A stretch of DNA of 64,000 nt from Pseudomonas sp. PSE14. Lineage in GTDB: Bacteria > Pseudomonadota > Gammaproteobacteria > Pseudomonadales > Pseudomonadaceae. A program made the translations under genes and the position numbers. Below, in pieces: positions 20,411 through 29,139 of the stretch (the stretch's first letter is position 1; each line of letters begins with the position of its first letter). The notes under the pieces were generated by a model. It had not been told where the DNA came from. It worked only from the letters and a program-made list of their open reading frames with translations, and ran no database searches. The stretch spans positions 2,356,001 to 2,420,000 of the forward strand of contig NZ_CP115669.1 in NCBI RefSeq assembly GCF_029203285.1. Reading direction: 5' to 3'.

Positions 20411-20632
20411 TTACTGCTTCTGCTCTTCGCCTGCGGGCTCCTGCGGCGCGGTAGCCGGGGCTGCCGGTGCAGCCGGGGCGGCTTCAGGCGCCGGCGGAGT
20501 CGTCGGTGCCGGGGTGGCCGGCTGCTCAGTAGCGGCGGGCGCTGCCGGCGCTTTCGGCTCTTCTTTCTTGCCGCAGGCGGCAAGACCCAGACCGGCGATC
20601 AGCATCAGAGCGAGGGGAAGGGTTTTTTTCAT
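20411..20632 (-). CDS. small Ala/Pro-rich lipoprotein
   Basis: The 73-residue product has a lipoprotein signal (MKKTLPLALMLIAGLGLAAC) with lipobox LAAC, then KKEEPK and a low-complexity tail of Ala, Pro, Thr and Glu ending in EQKQ. The mature part is disordered and has no domain; it may act as a spacer tethered to the outer membrane. The ATG at 20632 is preceded by GGAGGCTCC. No functional assignment is possible. Confidence 0.8.
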   Translation of the reverse strand: MKKTLPLALMLIAGLGLAACGKKEEPKAPAAPAATEQPATPAPTTPPAPEAAPAAPAAPATAPQEPAGEEQKQ

Positions 20633-20792
20633 GTGGAGCCTCCATGTGCGGCTTTCCTGGTGATAGCCCTTTGAGCAAGCGACCATCGAATAAGTTCAAC
20701 GAATATTCCTACAGCGTAGGTTTTCATCACTGTAGGTGTGGCAGGGGGCGGGGTATGATGCGGGCCCGTGCAGTCATCCGGTCGCCCACGCC

Positions 20793-21269
20793 ATGAGTGA
20801 AAACCCCATTCTTGAGCGCGCCCAGCGCTTTCTTTCGGCGTTGCGCCATTGCCAGTTGCTCGGCATCAGCGCCCATGCCGCCGATACTTCCGGCCTGACG
20901 TTGCGCCTGCCGTACAGCGCTGCCATCGTCGGCAATCCGGAAACCGGCGTCATTCATGGCGGGGCGATCACCACGCTGATGGACACCACCTGCGGCATCT
21001 CCACCGTCTGCGTGCTGCCGCAATTCGAGATCTGCCCGACCCTGGACCTGCGTATCGACTACATGCACCCGGCCGAGCCCGGCAAGGATGTGTTCGGTTT
21101 CGCCGAGTGCTACCGGGTCACCCCGAACATCATCTTCACCCGTGGCATCGCCTACCAGGACGACCCGTCCGAGCCGATCGCCCATGTGGTCGGCACCTTC
21201 ATGCGCATGGGCAAGGCGGTTTCCGCTGGCAGCGTGAAGCGCAGTGTCGACGGGGAGGCCAGCGCATGA
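20793..21269 (+). CDS. PaaI-family hotdog thioesterase A
   Basis: The 158-residue protein has a hotdog fold with the PaaI signature NPETGVIHGGAITTLMDTTC. HGG forms the oxyanion loop, and the following Asp is the usual general base. It should hydrolyse acyl- or aryl-CoA thioesters; the substrate is unknown. The ATG at 20793 starts the family-like SENPILERAQ. It overlaps the next gene by four bases (ATGA), so the two are translationally coupled. Confidence 0.88.
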   Translation: MSENPILERAQRFLSALRHCQLLGISAHAADTSGLTLRLPYSAAIVGNPETGVIHGGAITTLMDTTCGISTVCVLPQFEICPTLDLRIDYMHPAEPGKDVFGFAECYRVTPNIIFTRGIAYQDDPSEPIAHVVGTFMRMGKAVSAGSVKRSVDGEASA

Positions 21270-21712
21270 GCAAACCGAGCATCGAGCAACTGGTGCGCGA
21301 AGCCCACGAAAGCAAGAATTGCGACGGGCTGATCGAGTCGATTCCCTATGCCAAGCTCATCGGCATTCGCTGCCTGCGCCTGGGCGACGACGCGATCTTC
21401 CACCTGCCGGCCAACCCCGACAACATCGGCAACCCGACCCTGCCGGCATTGCACGGTGGCGTCATCGCCGGCTTCATGGAGCATTCCGCGCTGCTGCACC
21501 TGCTGATGTTCATGGGCCTTCCGCACATGCCCAAGATCATCGACTTCTCCATCGATTACCTGCGCGCCGGGCATTTCCGCGATACCTACGCGCAATGCCA
21601 GGTCTGGCGACAGGGACGACGGGTGGCCAACGTGGCGATCACCGCCTGGCAGACCACCCGCGCCGAACCCATTGCTACCGCACGGGCCCACTTCAAGGTC
21701 GACGGCGCCTGA
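21266..21712 (+). CDS. PaaI-family hotdog thioesterase B
   Basis: The 148-residue hotdog protein carries the signature NPTLPALHGGVIAGFMEHSA. Here a Glu occupies the position of the catalytic Asp of its neighbour, a variation seen among active hotdog thioesterases. It starts inside the stop of thioesterase A and ends exactly one base before the next ATG. The two proteins have diverged strongly outside the motif, so they may form a heteromer or act on different acyl-CoAs. Confidence 0.88.
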   Translation: MSKPSIEQLVREAHESKNCDGLIESIPYAKLIGIRCLRLGDDAIFHLPANPDNIGNPTLPALHGGVIAGFMEHSALLHLLMFMGLPHMPKIIDFSIDYLRAGHFRDTYAQCQVWRQGRRVANVAITAWQTTRAEPIATARAHFKVDGA

Positions 21713-22960
21713 ATGGATACCCTGCTGATCCTGCTCGGGCTGCTGCTGATCCTCGCTGGCTACGTCTGGCTGGTCATGCAGGCCTTCGGTCGCAGCCTGT
21801 TCTGGGGGCTCGCCAGCCTGGTGCCGCCGTTGGCGCTGGTGTTCATGCTGCGTCACTGGGGGCAGGCGCGGAGTTCCGTGGCGCTCGGCGGCCTGGGCTG
21901 CATCCCGCTGGTGGTCGGCCTGACGCTGCTGGCGGTCCACGACAGCGCGCGCCTGGAGGCCATCCTGCGTCTCGATTGGCTGCGGTCCGACCAGGTCGCC
22001 AAGCCGGAACTGGCCATCCAGTTGCGCGGTGAGCTGAATGGCAAGCCGTTTGCGCCCGAACAGGCCGAGCTGATCGACGGAGTGCTGAGCCTGCGGGAAG
22101 GGCAGGACTTCTACGCGCACCGCGAAGTGCGCATTCATTTGCCTGCAGCAGTCGACGGGCCCTTGCGGCTGGATGTACTACCCAACGATTCCGGCACCTT
22201 GCCGGAGGTCGAAATCAGCTGGCTGGCTCCCGGCCAGGACCTGCCCGAGGCTGTCCGTATCGCGCGGGGCTATAGCCTGCACCTGGATCTGCAACCGGAA
22301 GCGCCCAACCGCATGGTCGGCGACTTCCACCTGGTGCTTCCCGCACAGATGCAGACCACCCTGAGTGGAAAGGTCGAGCTGTACACCAATCACCTGCGCT
22401 ACCGCGACGGGCAGGTGGATACCCGCGTCGGTTCCCAGGACACCCTGGCCTATGTGCTGCGCGACTACCTGCAACGGCGCTTCGCCCGACGCGATATCGA
22501 GCTGGCCCGATTGCCCCGGCTGGACACCCAGCGGTCGGTGCTGGAGGTGCCCGTCAGCTTCAGTGCCGGTGGCGAGCCACAGACGCTGTCGCTCACCCTG
22601 GCCAGGACCGAAGGCCGGGGTTGGGGTGTCAAGGGCGACAAATATCCGCGCCTGGTCGAAAGCCCGGCACCGGCCCCGGCGCAGCCAGAGCCCCAGCCTG
22701 TCGAACCGACGGCCGGCCAGTCACCGGCTGCGCTGGAGGTCGGGTTGATTGCACTGCAGCGCCTGCAGGCCGCGCCGGAGCACTTCGCCAATCGCCGGAT
22801 GCGCGTCCAGACCGAACAGGGGCGCACAGCCGATGGGTTTTTCGTCGGTCTGGACGCTGACGGTCGCCTGGTCATTCGCCACAGCCTGAGCGGCGCGGGG
22901 GAGGCGAGTTACGTCCTGCGCCCCAGCGAAGTGGTCAGCATCGAATTGCTCGCGCAATGA
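21713..22960 (+). CDS. unknown membrane protein with periplasmic/soluble beta-rich domain
   Basis: I do not recognise a named family in this 415-residue product. Residues 3-22, 31-46 and 56-74 are three hydrophobic helices. Residues about 95-310 look like a beta-rich soluble domain. Residues 315-340 form a Pro-rich linker (PAPAPAQPEPQP). The last 70 residues (from about 345) form a compact block ending SYVLRPSEVVSIELL. It begins directly after the stop of thioesterase B, so it is in the same operon and may localise or accompany the thioesterases at the membrane. Confidence 0.8.
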   Translation: MDTLLILLGLLLILAGYVWLVMQAFGRSLFWGLASLVPPLALVFMLRHWGQARSSVALGGLGCIPLVVGLTLLAVHDSARLEAILRLDWLRSDQVAKPELAIQLRGELNGKPFAPEQAELIDGVLSLREGQDFYAHREVRIHLPAAVDGPLRLDVLPNDSGTLPEVEISWLAPGQDLPEAVRIARGYSLHLDLQPEAPNRMVGDFHLVLPAQMQTTLSGKVELYTNHLRYRDGQVDTRVGSQDTLAYVLRDYLQRRFARRDIELARLPRLDTQRSVLEVPVSFSAGGEPQTLSLTLARTEGRGWGVKGDKYPRLVESPAPAPAQPEPQPVEPTAGQSPAALEVGLIALQRLQAAPEHFANRRMRVQTEQGRTADGFFVGLDADGRLVIRHSLSGAGEASYVLRPSEVVSIELLAQ

Positions 22961-22976
22961 GTCTTCGGGGCAAACC

Positions 22977-23004
22977 CTTGAATTCGTTCAGGAAGCCCCC
23001 ATCT
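22977..23004 (+). promoter_or_regulatory. sigma-32 heat-shock promoter of htpG
   Basis: CTTGAA at 22977-22982, a 14-base spacer and CCCCATCT at 22997-23004 match the RpoH consensus (CTTGAA, 11-16 bases, CCCCAT). The predicted transcript would have a leader of about 45 bases before the htpG ATG. Confidence 0.9.
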
Positions 23005-23056
23005 CGCTGACATCGGCCGCATGACGCGGTATTTGTCATCCTCGGAGCGAGAAACA

Positions 23057-24955
23057 ATGAGCGTGGAGACTCAAAAAGAAACGCTGGGCTTCCAGACCGA
23101 AGTGAAGCAGCTGCTTCACCTGATGATTCATTCCCTGTATTCGAACAAGGAAATCTTCCTTCGCGAGCTGATTTCCAACGCCTCCGACGCCGCCGACAAG
23201 CTGCGTTTCGAGGCCCTGGCAAAGCCTGAGCTGCTCGAAGGCGGCGCCGAGCTGAAAATCCGTGTGAGCTTCGACAAGGACGCCAAGACCGTCACCCTCG
23301 AAGACAACGGCATCGGTATGAGCCGCGAGGAAGTCATCGCGCACCTGGGTACCATCGCCAAGTCCGGCACCGCTGACTTCCTGAAGAACCTCTCGGGCGA
23401 CCAGAAGAAGGATTCCCACCTGATCGGCCAGTTCGGCGTGGGCTTCTACAGCGCCTTCATCGTCGCCGATAAGGTTGATGTGTTCACCCGCCGCGCCGGT
23501 GCGTCGGCCAGCGAAGGTGTGCACTGGTCCTCCAAGGGGGAGGGCGAGTTCGAGGTCGCGACCATCGAGAAAGCCGACCGTGGCACCCGCATCGTCCTGC
23601 ACCTGAAGGACGGCGAAGACGAGTTCGCCGACGGCTGGCGCCTGCGCAATATCGTCAAGAAGTACTCCGACCACATCGCGCTGCCCATCGAGCTGCCGAA
23701 GGAACACCACGGTGAAGAGGCACCGGCCGAAACCGAGTGGGAAGTGGTCAACCGTGCCAGCGCCCTGTGGACCCGTCCGCGCACCGAGGTGAAGGACGAG
23801 GAATACCAGGAGTTCTACAAGCACATCGCCCATGACTTCGAGAACCCGCTGACCTGGAGCCACAACAAGGTCGAGGGCAAGCTCGAGTACACCTCGCTGC
23901 TCTACGTCCCGGCCCGCGCGCCGTTCGACCTGTACCACCGCGAGGCCCCGCGCGGCCTGAAGCTGTACGTGCAGCGCGTGTTCATCATGGACCAGGCCGA
24001 CCAGTTCCTGCCGCTGTACCTGCGCTTCATCAAGGGTGTGGTGGACTCCAACGACCTGTCGCTGAACGTCTCCCGAGAAATCCTGCAGTCCGGCCCCATC
24101 GTCGATTCGATGAAATCCGCGCTGACCAAGCGCTCCCTGGACATGCTGGAAAAGCTCGCCAGCAACGACGCCGAAGCCTACAAGGGCTTCTGGAAGAACT
24201 TCGGCCAGGTGCTGAAGGAAGGCCCGGCCGAAGACTTCGCCAACAAGGACAAGATCGCCGGCCTGCTGCGCTTCTCTTCCACCAGCGACGACAGTGGCGA
24301 GCAGAGCGTTTCCCTGGCCGACTACATCGGCCGCCTGAAGGAAGGCCAGGACAAGATCTACTACCTCACCGGCGAAAGCTTCGCCCAGGTGAAGAACAGC
24401 CCGCACCTGGAAGTCTTCCGCAAGAAAGGCATCGAAGTGCTGCTGCTCACCGACCGTATCGACGAGTGGCTGATGAGCTACCTGCCGGAGTTCGACGGCA
24501 AGCAGTTCGTCGACGTCGCCCGTGGCGACCTGGACCTGGGCAGCCTGGACTCCGAAGAGGACAAGAAGGCCCAGGAAGAGATCGCCAAGGCCAAAGAAGG
24601 TCTGGCCGAGCGCCTCAAAGCCGCGCTGGGCGATGAAGTCGCCGAGGTGCGCGTGTCCCACCGCCTGACCGACTCGCCGGCGATCCTCGCCATCGGCGAA
24701 CAGGACCTGGGCCTGCAGATGCGCCAGATCCTCGAGGCCAGCGGCCAGAAGGTGCCGGAGTCCAAGCCGATCTTCGAATTCAACCCGGCCCACCCGCTGA
24801 TCGAGAAGCTCGACGCGGAAGCCGACGAAGACCGTTTTGGCGAGCTGACCCACATCCTCTTCGACCAGGCCGCCCTGGCCGCGGGGGACAGCCTGAAGGA
24901 CCCGGCTGCCTACGTGCGCCGTCTGAACAAGCTGCTGGTGGAACTCTCCGCCTGA
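23057..24955 (+). CDS. htpG: HSP90-family chaperone HtpG
   Basis: This 632-residue cytoplasmic chaperone has the N-terminal GHKL ATPase domain: [13 protein letters not shown]-type segment [32 protein letters not shown] and [11 protein letters not shown]. Middle and C-terminal dimerisation domains of normal length follow. The ATG at 23057 matches the family start ([20 protein letters not shown]). The frame extends 12 codons upstream but the sigma-32 promoter and spacing favour this start. It is monocistronic, closed by the hairpin at 24967. Confidence 0.97.
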   Translation: MSVETQKETLGFQTEVKQLLHLMIHSLYSNKEIFLRELISNASDAADKLRFEALAKPELLEGGAELKIRVSFDKDAKTVTLEDNGIGMSREEVIAHLGTIAKSGTADFLKNLSGDQKKDSHLIGQFGVGFYSAFIVADKVDVFTRRAGASASEGVHWSSKGEGEFEVATIEKADRGTRIVLHLKDGEDEFADGWRLRNIVKKYSDHIALPIELPKEHHGEEAPAETEWEVVNRASALWTRPRTEVKDEEYQEFYKHIAHDFENPLTWSHNKVEGKLEYTSLLYVPARAPFDLYHREAPRGLKLYVQRVFIMDQADQFLPLYLRFIKGVVDSNDLSLNVSREILQSGPIVDSMKSALTKRSLDMLEKLASNDAEAYKGFWKNFGQVLKEGPAEDFANKDKIAGLLRFSSTSDDSGEQSVSLADYIGRLKEGQDKIYYLTGESFAQVKNSPHLEVFRKKGIEVLLLTDRIDEWLMSYLPEFDGKQFVDVARGDLDLGSLDSEEDKKAQEEIAKAKEGLAERLKAALGDEVAEVRVSHRLTDSPAILAIGEQDLGLQMRQILEASGQKVPESKPIFEFNPAHPLIEKLDAEADEDRFGELTHILFDQAALAAGDSLKDPAAYVRRLNKLLVELSA

Positions 24956-24966
24956 GTCGCCGCCTG

Positions 24967-25004
24967 AAAAACAAAGCCCGCTTCGGCGGGCTTTGTGCTT
25001 TCTT
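24967..25004 (+). terminator. terminator after htpG
   Basis: An 11-bp stem (ACAAAGCCCGC / GCGGGCTTTGT) closes on a TTCG loop, followed by a short T-rich run. Confidence 0.85.
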
Positions 25005-25046
25005 TATCCGCTCCACCCAACCGACAAGCGAAAAGGGGATTACCCA

Positions 25047-25778
25047 ATGAGCCAGATCAGCGTGCAACCGGTCGCCTACAGCCAGGACGGCGTGTCCTTC
25101 GAGGGCCAGTTGGTATTCGATGCCGCCAGCAACGCACCGCGCCCCGGCCTGCTGATGGCGCCGAACTGGATGGGCGTCAGCCAGGGTGCCGTGGATATCG
25201 CCCGCAAGGTCGCCGAGCGCGGCTACGTGGTGTTGGTGGCCGATCTGTATGGCAAGGATGTGCGTCCCAACGGTACGGAGCAGGCGGCCGCCGCCATGAT
25301 GCCGCTGAAGAACGACCGCGCGCTGCTGCGCAAGCGCATGCAGCTTTCCCTCGCCACCCTGCTGGAGCAGGCCGGCAAGGCTCCGCTGGACATCACTCGG
25401 CTGGCTACCTTCGGCTTCTGCTTCGGCGGCTGCTGCGCCCTGGAACTGGCCCGCGACGGTGCGCCGCTGGCGGCTGCCGTGTCCTTCCACGGCACCCTGG
25501 ACACGCCGAACCCGGCCGACGCGAAGAACATCAAGGGCTCGGTGCTGGTCCTCGACGGCGCCGTCGACCCCTTCGTGCCCCGTGAGCAGCTGACCGAGTT
25601 CGCCAGGGAAATGATCGACGCCAACGTCGACTGGGCACTGACCAGCTACGGCGGCGCCGCGCATTCCTTCACCGATCCGCATGCGCAGATCCCGGGCAAG
25701 ATGCAGTACGACGCCAAGGTGGCACGCCGCGCGTTTGCCGCGATGTTCGATCTGTTGGATGAGCGCTTCGGCGACTGA
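25047..25778 (+). CDS. dienelactone hydrolase family protein
   Basis: This 243-residue alpha/beta hydrolase has the DLH-type nucleophile elbow GFCFGG with a cysteine (C125), an acid residue near D174 (LDGAVDPF) and H206 in GGAAHSFTDP. The Cys-Asp-His triad is that of carboxymethylenebutenolidase. No aromatic-degradation genes flank it, so the natural substrate is probably different. AAAAGGGGA precedes the ATG by about 9 bases. It ends at the strong terminator 25797-25832. Confidence 0.9.
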   Translation: MSQISVQPVAYSQDGVSFEGQLVFDAASNAPRPGLLMAPNWMGVSQGAVDIARKVAERGYVVLVADLYGKDVRPNGTEQAAAAMMPLKNDRALLRKRMQLSLATLLEQAGKAPLDITRLATFGFCFGGCCALELARDGAPLAAAVSFHGTLDTPNPADAKNIKGSVLVLDGAVDPFVPREQLTEFAREMIDANVDWALTSYGGAAHSFTDPHAQIPGKMQYDAKVARRAFAAMFDLLDERFGD

Positions 25779-25796
25779 AATCCCCCCCGGTGAACG

Positions 25797-25832
25797 AAAA
25801 CGCCGCGCCCCCATTGGAGGCGCGGCGTTTTT
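25797..25832 (+). terminator. terminator after the dienelactone hydrolase gene
   Basis: A4, CGCCGCGCC, a 9-base loop, GGCGCGGCG and T5. Confidence 0.9.
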
Positions 25833-25843
25833 ATTTGCTCTTC

Positions 25844-25911
25844 GTAGGAGCGAGCTTGCTCGCGAACCCTGCCTCGCAGCGGAGATTGTTCGCGAGAAAG
25901 CTCGCTCCTAC
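25844..25911. repeat. REP doublet
   Basis: GTAGGAGCGAGCTTGCTCGC at 25844 and an inverted partner ending CTCGCTCCTAC at 25911. It has the same unit and orientation as the doublet at 4401-4477 and lies between convergent genes. Confidence 0.9.
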
Positions 25912-25948
25912 AACAATAACAATCCTGTTGTCCCGCAGCGGTCCCTGA

Positions 25949-27208
25949 TCAGGGCGCGTTGGCTGGTCGCTGAGCGGCTCGTTCGTCGGCGCGGTAACCC
26001 TTGGCGCCGAACCAGACGATGTACAGGTAGCACAGCAGCGGAACGGCGAAGGAGTGCAGCAGGCCGATGCGGTCGGCGAAGAAGGCTTGCACCAGCGGCA
26101 TCACGGCGCCGCCGACGATGGCCATGCAGAGCAGGCCGGAGCCCTTGCTGGTGAGGTTGCCCAGGCCCTCCAGGGCGAGGGAGAAGATGGTCGGGAACAT
26201 GATCGAGTTGAACAGTCCGATCAGGATCAGCGACCACATCGCCACGTGCCCGCCGACGCTGAGCGCCACGGCGATCAGCAGGGTGATCACCAGGGCGTTG
26301 AAGGCCAGCATGCGATTGGCCGGAATCGCGCGCATCAGCACGCTGCCGATGAAGCGGCCGACCATGGCGCCGCCCCAGTAGAACGACAGGTACTTGCCGG
26401 CCTGTTCGGCGGGCAGCCCGGCGATGTCCGGCTGGCCCATCAGGCTGACCAGGTAGCTGCCGATGGAAACCTCGGCGCCGACGTAGGCGAAGATCGCGAT
26501 CACCCCGAAGATCAGGTGGCGATGGGCGAACAGCGAATGCCGGCCCGCCGCGGCGCCGTCGCTGGGCTCGCCGTGGTGGATCTTCGGCAGGCGGAACAGG
26601 GCGATCAGCACGGCGATGGCGAACAGCAGGCCGGCCAGCACCAGGTAGGGCGTCTTCACCGTGTCCGCCTCGGTTGCGGCGGAGCTACCGAGCTGCGAGG
26701 CGGCACCGGCGCCGATGGCGAGAATGGTCACCGACCCCACCAGCGGCCCGACGGTGGTGCCGAGGGAGTTGAAGGCCTGGGTCAGGTTGAGTCGGCTGGC
26801 GGCGGTGGCCGCCGGGCCGAGCACGTTCACGTAGGGATTTGCCGCGACCTGCAGCAGTGTGATGCCGGAAGCGAGGATGAACAGCGCGGCTAGGAAGTAC
26901 GGATAGGATTGCGCGCTGGCCGCCGGGTAGAACAGCAGACAGCCGACCCCGGCGGTAGCCAGGCCGACGATGATCCCGCTCTTGTAGCCAACCTTTTCCA
27001 CCAGCCGTCCGGAGGGGAAGGACATGATGAAGTAGGCGCCGAAGAAGCAGAACTGGATCAGCGAGGCTTCCACGTAGGACAGCGTGAACACTGCCTTGAG
27101 GTGCGGTACGAGGATGTCGTTGAGCGAGGTGATCAGGCCCCACATGAAGAACAGCAGGGTCAGCACGGTCAGGGCGCTGGTGTGGCGGTTGGCGTGCGGT
27201 TGGTCCAT
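25949..27208 (-). CDS. sugar:H+ symporter, FucP/GluP family (MFS)
   Basis: The 419-residue major-facilitator protein has about 12 helices. It carries the FucP-type segments LFFMWGLITSLNDILVPHLK, FFGAYFIMSFPSGRLVEKVG and QVAANPYVNVLGP. Family members import fucose, glucose, galactose or N-acetylglucosamine with protons. No sugar catabolic gene is adjacent, so the substrate is open. The ATG at 27208 is preceded by AAGGAGT. An upstream in-frame start at 27250 is less likely. Confidence 0.88.
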   Translation of the reverse strand: MDQPHANRHTSALTVLTLLFFMWGLITSLNDILVPHLKAVFTLSYVEASLIQFCFFGAYFIMSFPSGRLVEKVGYKSGIIVGLATAGVGCLLFYPAASAQSYPYFLAALFILASGITLLQVAANPYVNVLGPAATAASRLNLTQAFNSLGTTVGPLVGSVTILAIGAGAASQLGSSAATEADTVKTPYLVLAGLLFAIAVLIALFRLPKIHHGEPSDGAAAGRHSLFAHRHLIFGVIAIFAYVGAEVSIGSYLVSLMGQPDIAGLPAEQAGKYLSFYWGGAMVGRFIGSVLMRAIPANRMLAFNALVITLLIAVALSVGGHVAMWSLILIGLFNSIMFPTIFSLALEGLGNLTSKGSGLLCMAIVGGAVMPLVQAFFADRIGLLHSFAVPLLCYLYIVWFGAKGYRADERAAQRPANAP

Positions 27209-27352
27209 CGCGGACTCCTTGGGCCGGAAGTGTGGGCCTTGCCGTAGCAAGGGACTGGAGCTCGATGCTGCACGCAGAGCATGCCGCGAATCCTCATCCG
27301 TCCTCTGTTTTCACGGCGGGGTGAGGGATTCCTGATCCGTTTCTCGTTGCGC

Positions 27353-28219
27353 TCAGCGCGGCAGTTCGATGCGTTCCCGTTCGCCCGGCACCGTCGGCCA
27401 GTCGCGGGCGGACCAGCGGGCGCGGGCACTGTCGATCAGCGCCGGGTCGCTGGCGACGAAATTCCAGTTCATCCGCCTCGGCCCGTCCAGCGGCGCGCCG
27501 CCGATGATCACCGCCCGGCAGTCGGTGCAGGCGGAGAGGGTGAAGGTGGCGCCTTCGGGCAGCACCAGCAGTTCGTGCCGCGGCAGCGGTTCATCGTCGA
27601 GCAGGGCCTCGCCCTCGATCAGGTACAGCGCGCGTTGCGGGTGCTCGTCGGGAATCGCCAGGGTGGCGCCGACGCTGAGCGTCAGCTCGGCATAGAGGGT
27701 CGGTGAAAGCACCGGTACCGGCGATTCGAGGCAGAAGCCCGTGCCTGCGATCATGCGGATGCGCACGCCCAGGGCGTCGCTTTCCGGCAGGCTGGCGGCG
27801 GGGTGGTGGCTGTAGCTGGGCTCGCAGCCTTCCTGCTCGCGGGGTAGCGCCAACCACACTTGCAGCCCGTGCAGGCGCGAGCCGTTGTGGCGCAGCGTTT
27901 CCGGCGTGCGTTCGACGTGAGCGACGCCGCGCCCGGCGGTCATCCAGCTGACGTCGCCGGGCAGGACGAGCTGGTCGGAGCCGAGGCTGTCCTTGTGCTG
28001 CACCTGGCCTTCGAACAGGTAGGTGAGGGTGGACAGGCCGATATGCGGGTGCTGGCGGATGTCCATGCCGTGGTCGGGGGCGAAGGTGGCTTCCAGCATG
28101 TGGTCGAAGAACACGAAGGGGCCGACGCTGCGGCATTGCGAGGACGGCAGCGGGCGGAGGATGGGAACGCCTTCGACGTCTTCGGCGCGTGGGCGGATGC
28201 TCAGCAGGGAGTCGCTCAT
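27353..28219 (-). CDS. pirin family protein (bicupin)
   Basis: The 288-residue protein has the pirin N-terminal cupin with metal ligands in HGMDIRQHPHIGLSTLTYLF and the GRGVAHVERTPE segment. A second cupin contains LYLIEGEALLDDEPL. Bacterial pirins are mononuclear metal proteins; some have quercetin-dioxygenase activity, others bind partner enzymes. The start is uncertain: the ATG at 28219 (MSDSLLSIRP) has no clear Shine-Dalgarno, and the ATG at 28249 would add ten residues. Confidence 0.87.
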   Translation of the reverse strand: MSDSLLSIRPRAEDVEGVPILRPLPSSQCRSVGPFVFFDHMLEATFAPDHGMDIRQHPHIGLSTLTYLFEGQVQHKDSLGSDQLVLPGDVSWMTAGRGVAHVERTPETLRHNGSRLHGLQVWLALPREQEGCEPSYSHHPAASLPESDALGVRIRMIAGTGFCLESPVPVLSPTLYAELTLSVGATLAIPDEHPQRALYLIEGEALLDDEPLPRHELLVLPEGATFTLSACTDCRAVIIGGAPLDGPRRMNWNFVASDPALIDSARARWSARDWPTVPGERERIELPR

Positions 28220-28357
28220 GGAGGTTTCCAACAGGTCTGATCTGGGCATGATAGACGCTCGCTACCGGCCCGACCCGATTCGCGTCAGCACTCTGCTTGT
28301 CATCAGCCTGTCACGCCGATGTCATAGCCTCGCGCGGTCCCCAACAAGGAGCGCGAC

Positions 28358-28831
28358 ATGTCCATTTCCCGCCTGCCAGCGGCCCTGGCCCTCACCCTGG
28401 TTTCCGCCTTCGCGTCCTCGGCCTTTGCCGAAGTCCGTGTCACCGGCCCGGTCGAGTACGGCGTCTTCGTCAGCAACTACAAGGATTACCAGCCGGGCGA
28501 GCGCGTGCTGACCAGCAGCCAGGAGCAGCTCGAGTCCACCACCCGCGTACCGGCCAAGCTGGGCACCAAGTTCGGCCTGCGCTACCAGCTCAGCGGCAAG
28601 CAGGAAGGCGACGCCCCGCTGACCCTGCTGTATTTCACTCCCGGCGTGGTCACGCCGGATGGCCAACGCCACGACAAGTTCGAGGTGGTGCAGAAACTGG
28701 TGGTCGGGGCGCCGACCGACGTGATGGCCTACCAGTTCACCGAGAACCACGAGGTGGTACAGGGGCAGTGGCGCTTCATGGTGTTCCAGGGTGATCGCCT
28801 GCTGGCGGAAAAGACCTTCACCGTCGAGTAA
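28358..28831 (+). CDS. DUF3859-family secreted protein
   Basis: The 157-residue product has a signal peptide (MSISRLPAALALTLVSAFAS, ending AFA before EVRV) and a predicted beta-sandwich of about 130 residues. The DUF3859 features are VEYGVFVSNY and LGTKFGLRYQLSGK near the N-terminus and GQWRFMVFQGDRLLAEKTF at the end. It is likely periplasmic and of unknown function. AAGGAGCGCGAC precedes the ATG. It is monocistronic, with a terminator at 28845. Confidence 0.85.
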   Translation: MSISRLPAALALTLVSAFASSAFAEVRVTGPVEYGVFVSNYKDYQPGERVLTSSQEQLESTTRVPAKLGTKFGLRYQLSGKQEGDAPLTLLYFTPGVVTPDGQRHDKFEVVQKLVVGAPTDVMAYQFTENHEVVQGQWRFMVFQGDRLLAEKTFTVE

Positions 28832-29139
28832 GTCACGCTGTAAGAAAAAGCCCGGCTATAGGCCGGGCTTTTCTTTGCGTACGAAAAAAGACGGATTGCA
28901 TCCTTCGGATTGGCAGGCGGGACACAGTTTGTTACTTTGCCTGCACGATAGTGCCAACTCAGTGCGTGCAGCCAGAATCGACAGGGGTACCCCAAGCGCC
29001 CGCAAGCGCTTCAGCAGGCGAGTTACTGCGTGATGGTCCGGCAGGAGCCGGGCAATCAGCAGCCGAGAAACGAATAAGAACAGCACCGGTTGCAACGACC
29101 GGGCAATAAATCTTGGCCGTCAAGGAGGTAATGCTGTCT
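28832..29139. other. region upstream of the DUF1302 gene
   Basis: After the terminator, the 308-base gap contains an interrupted palindrome GCAGGC/GCCTGC (28916-28943). A short AANAANAA-type motif (AATAAGAA, 29073-29080) resembles a Crc/Hfq target, and a strong AAGGAGG lies at 29122-29128. I see no convincing promoter hexamers. Confidence 0.4.
28845..28876 (+). terminator. terminator after the DUF3859 gene
   Basis: A5 then AAGCCCGGC / GCCGGGCTT stem and TTCTTT tail. Confidence 0.9.

Noticed and set aside
29073-29080. Crc/Hfq catabolite motif upstream of DUF1302
   Set aside because: AATAAGAA fits AANAANAA, but it lies about 60 bases before the start codon and such motifs are common by chance.
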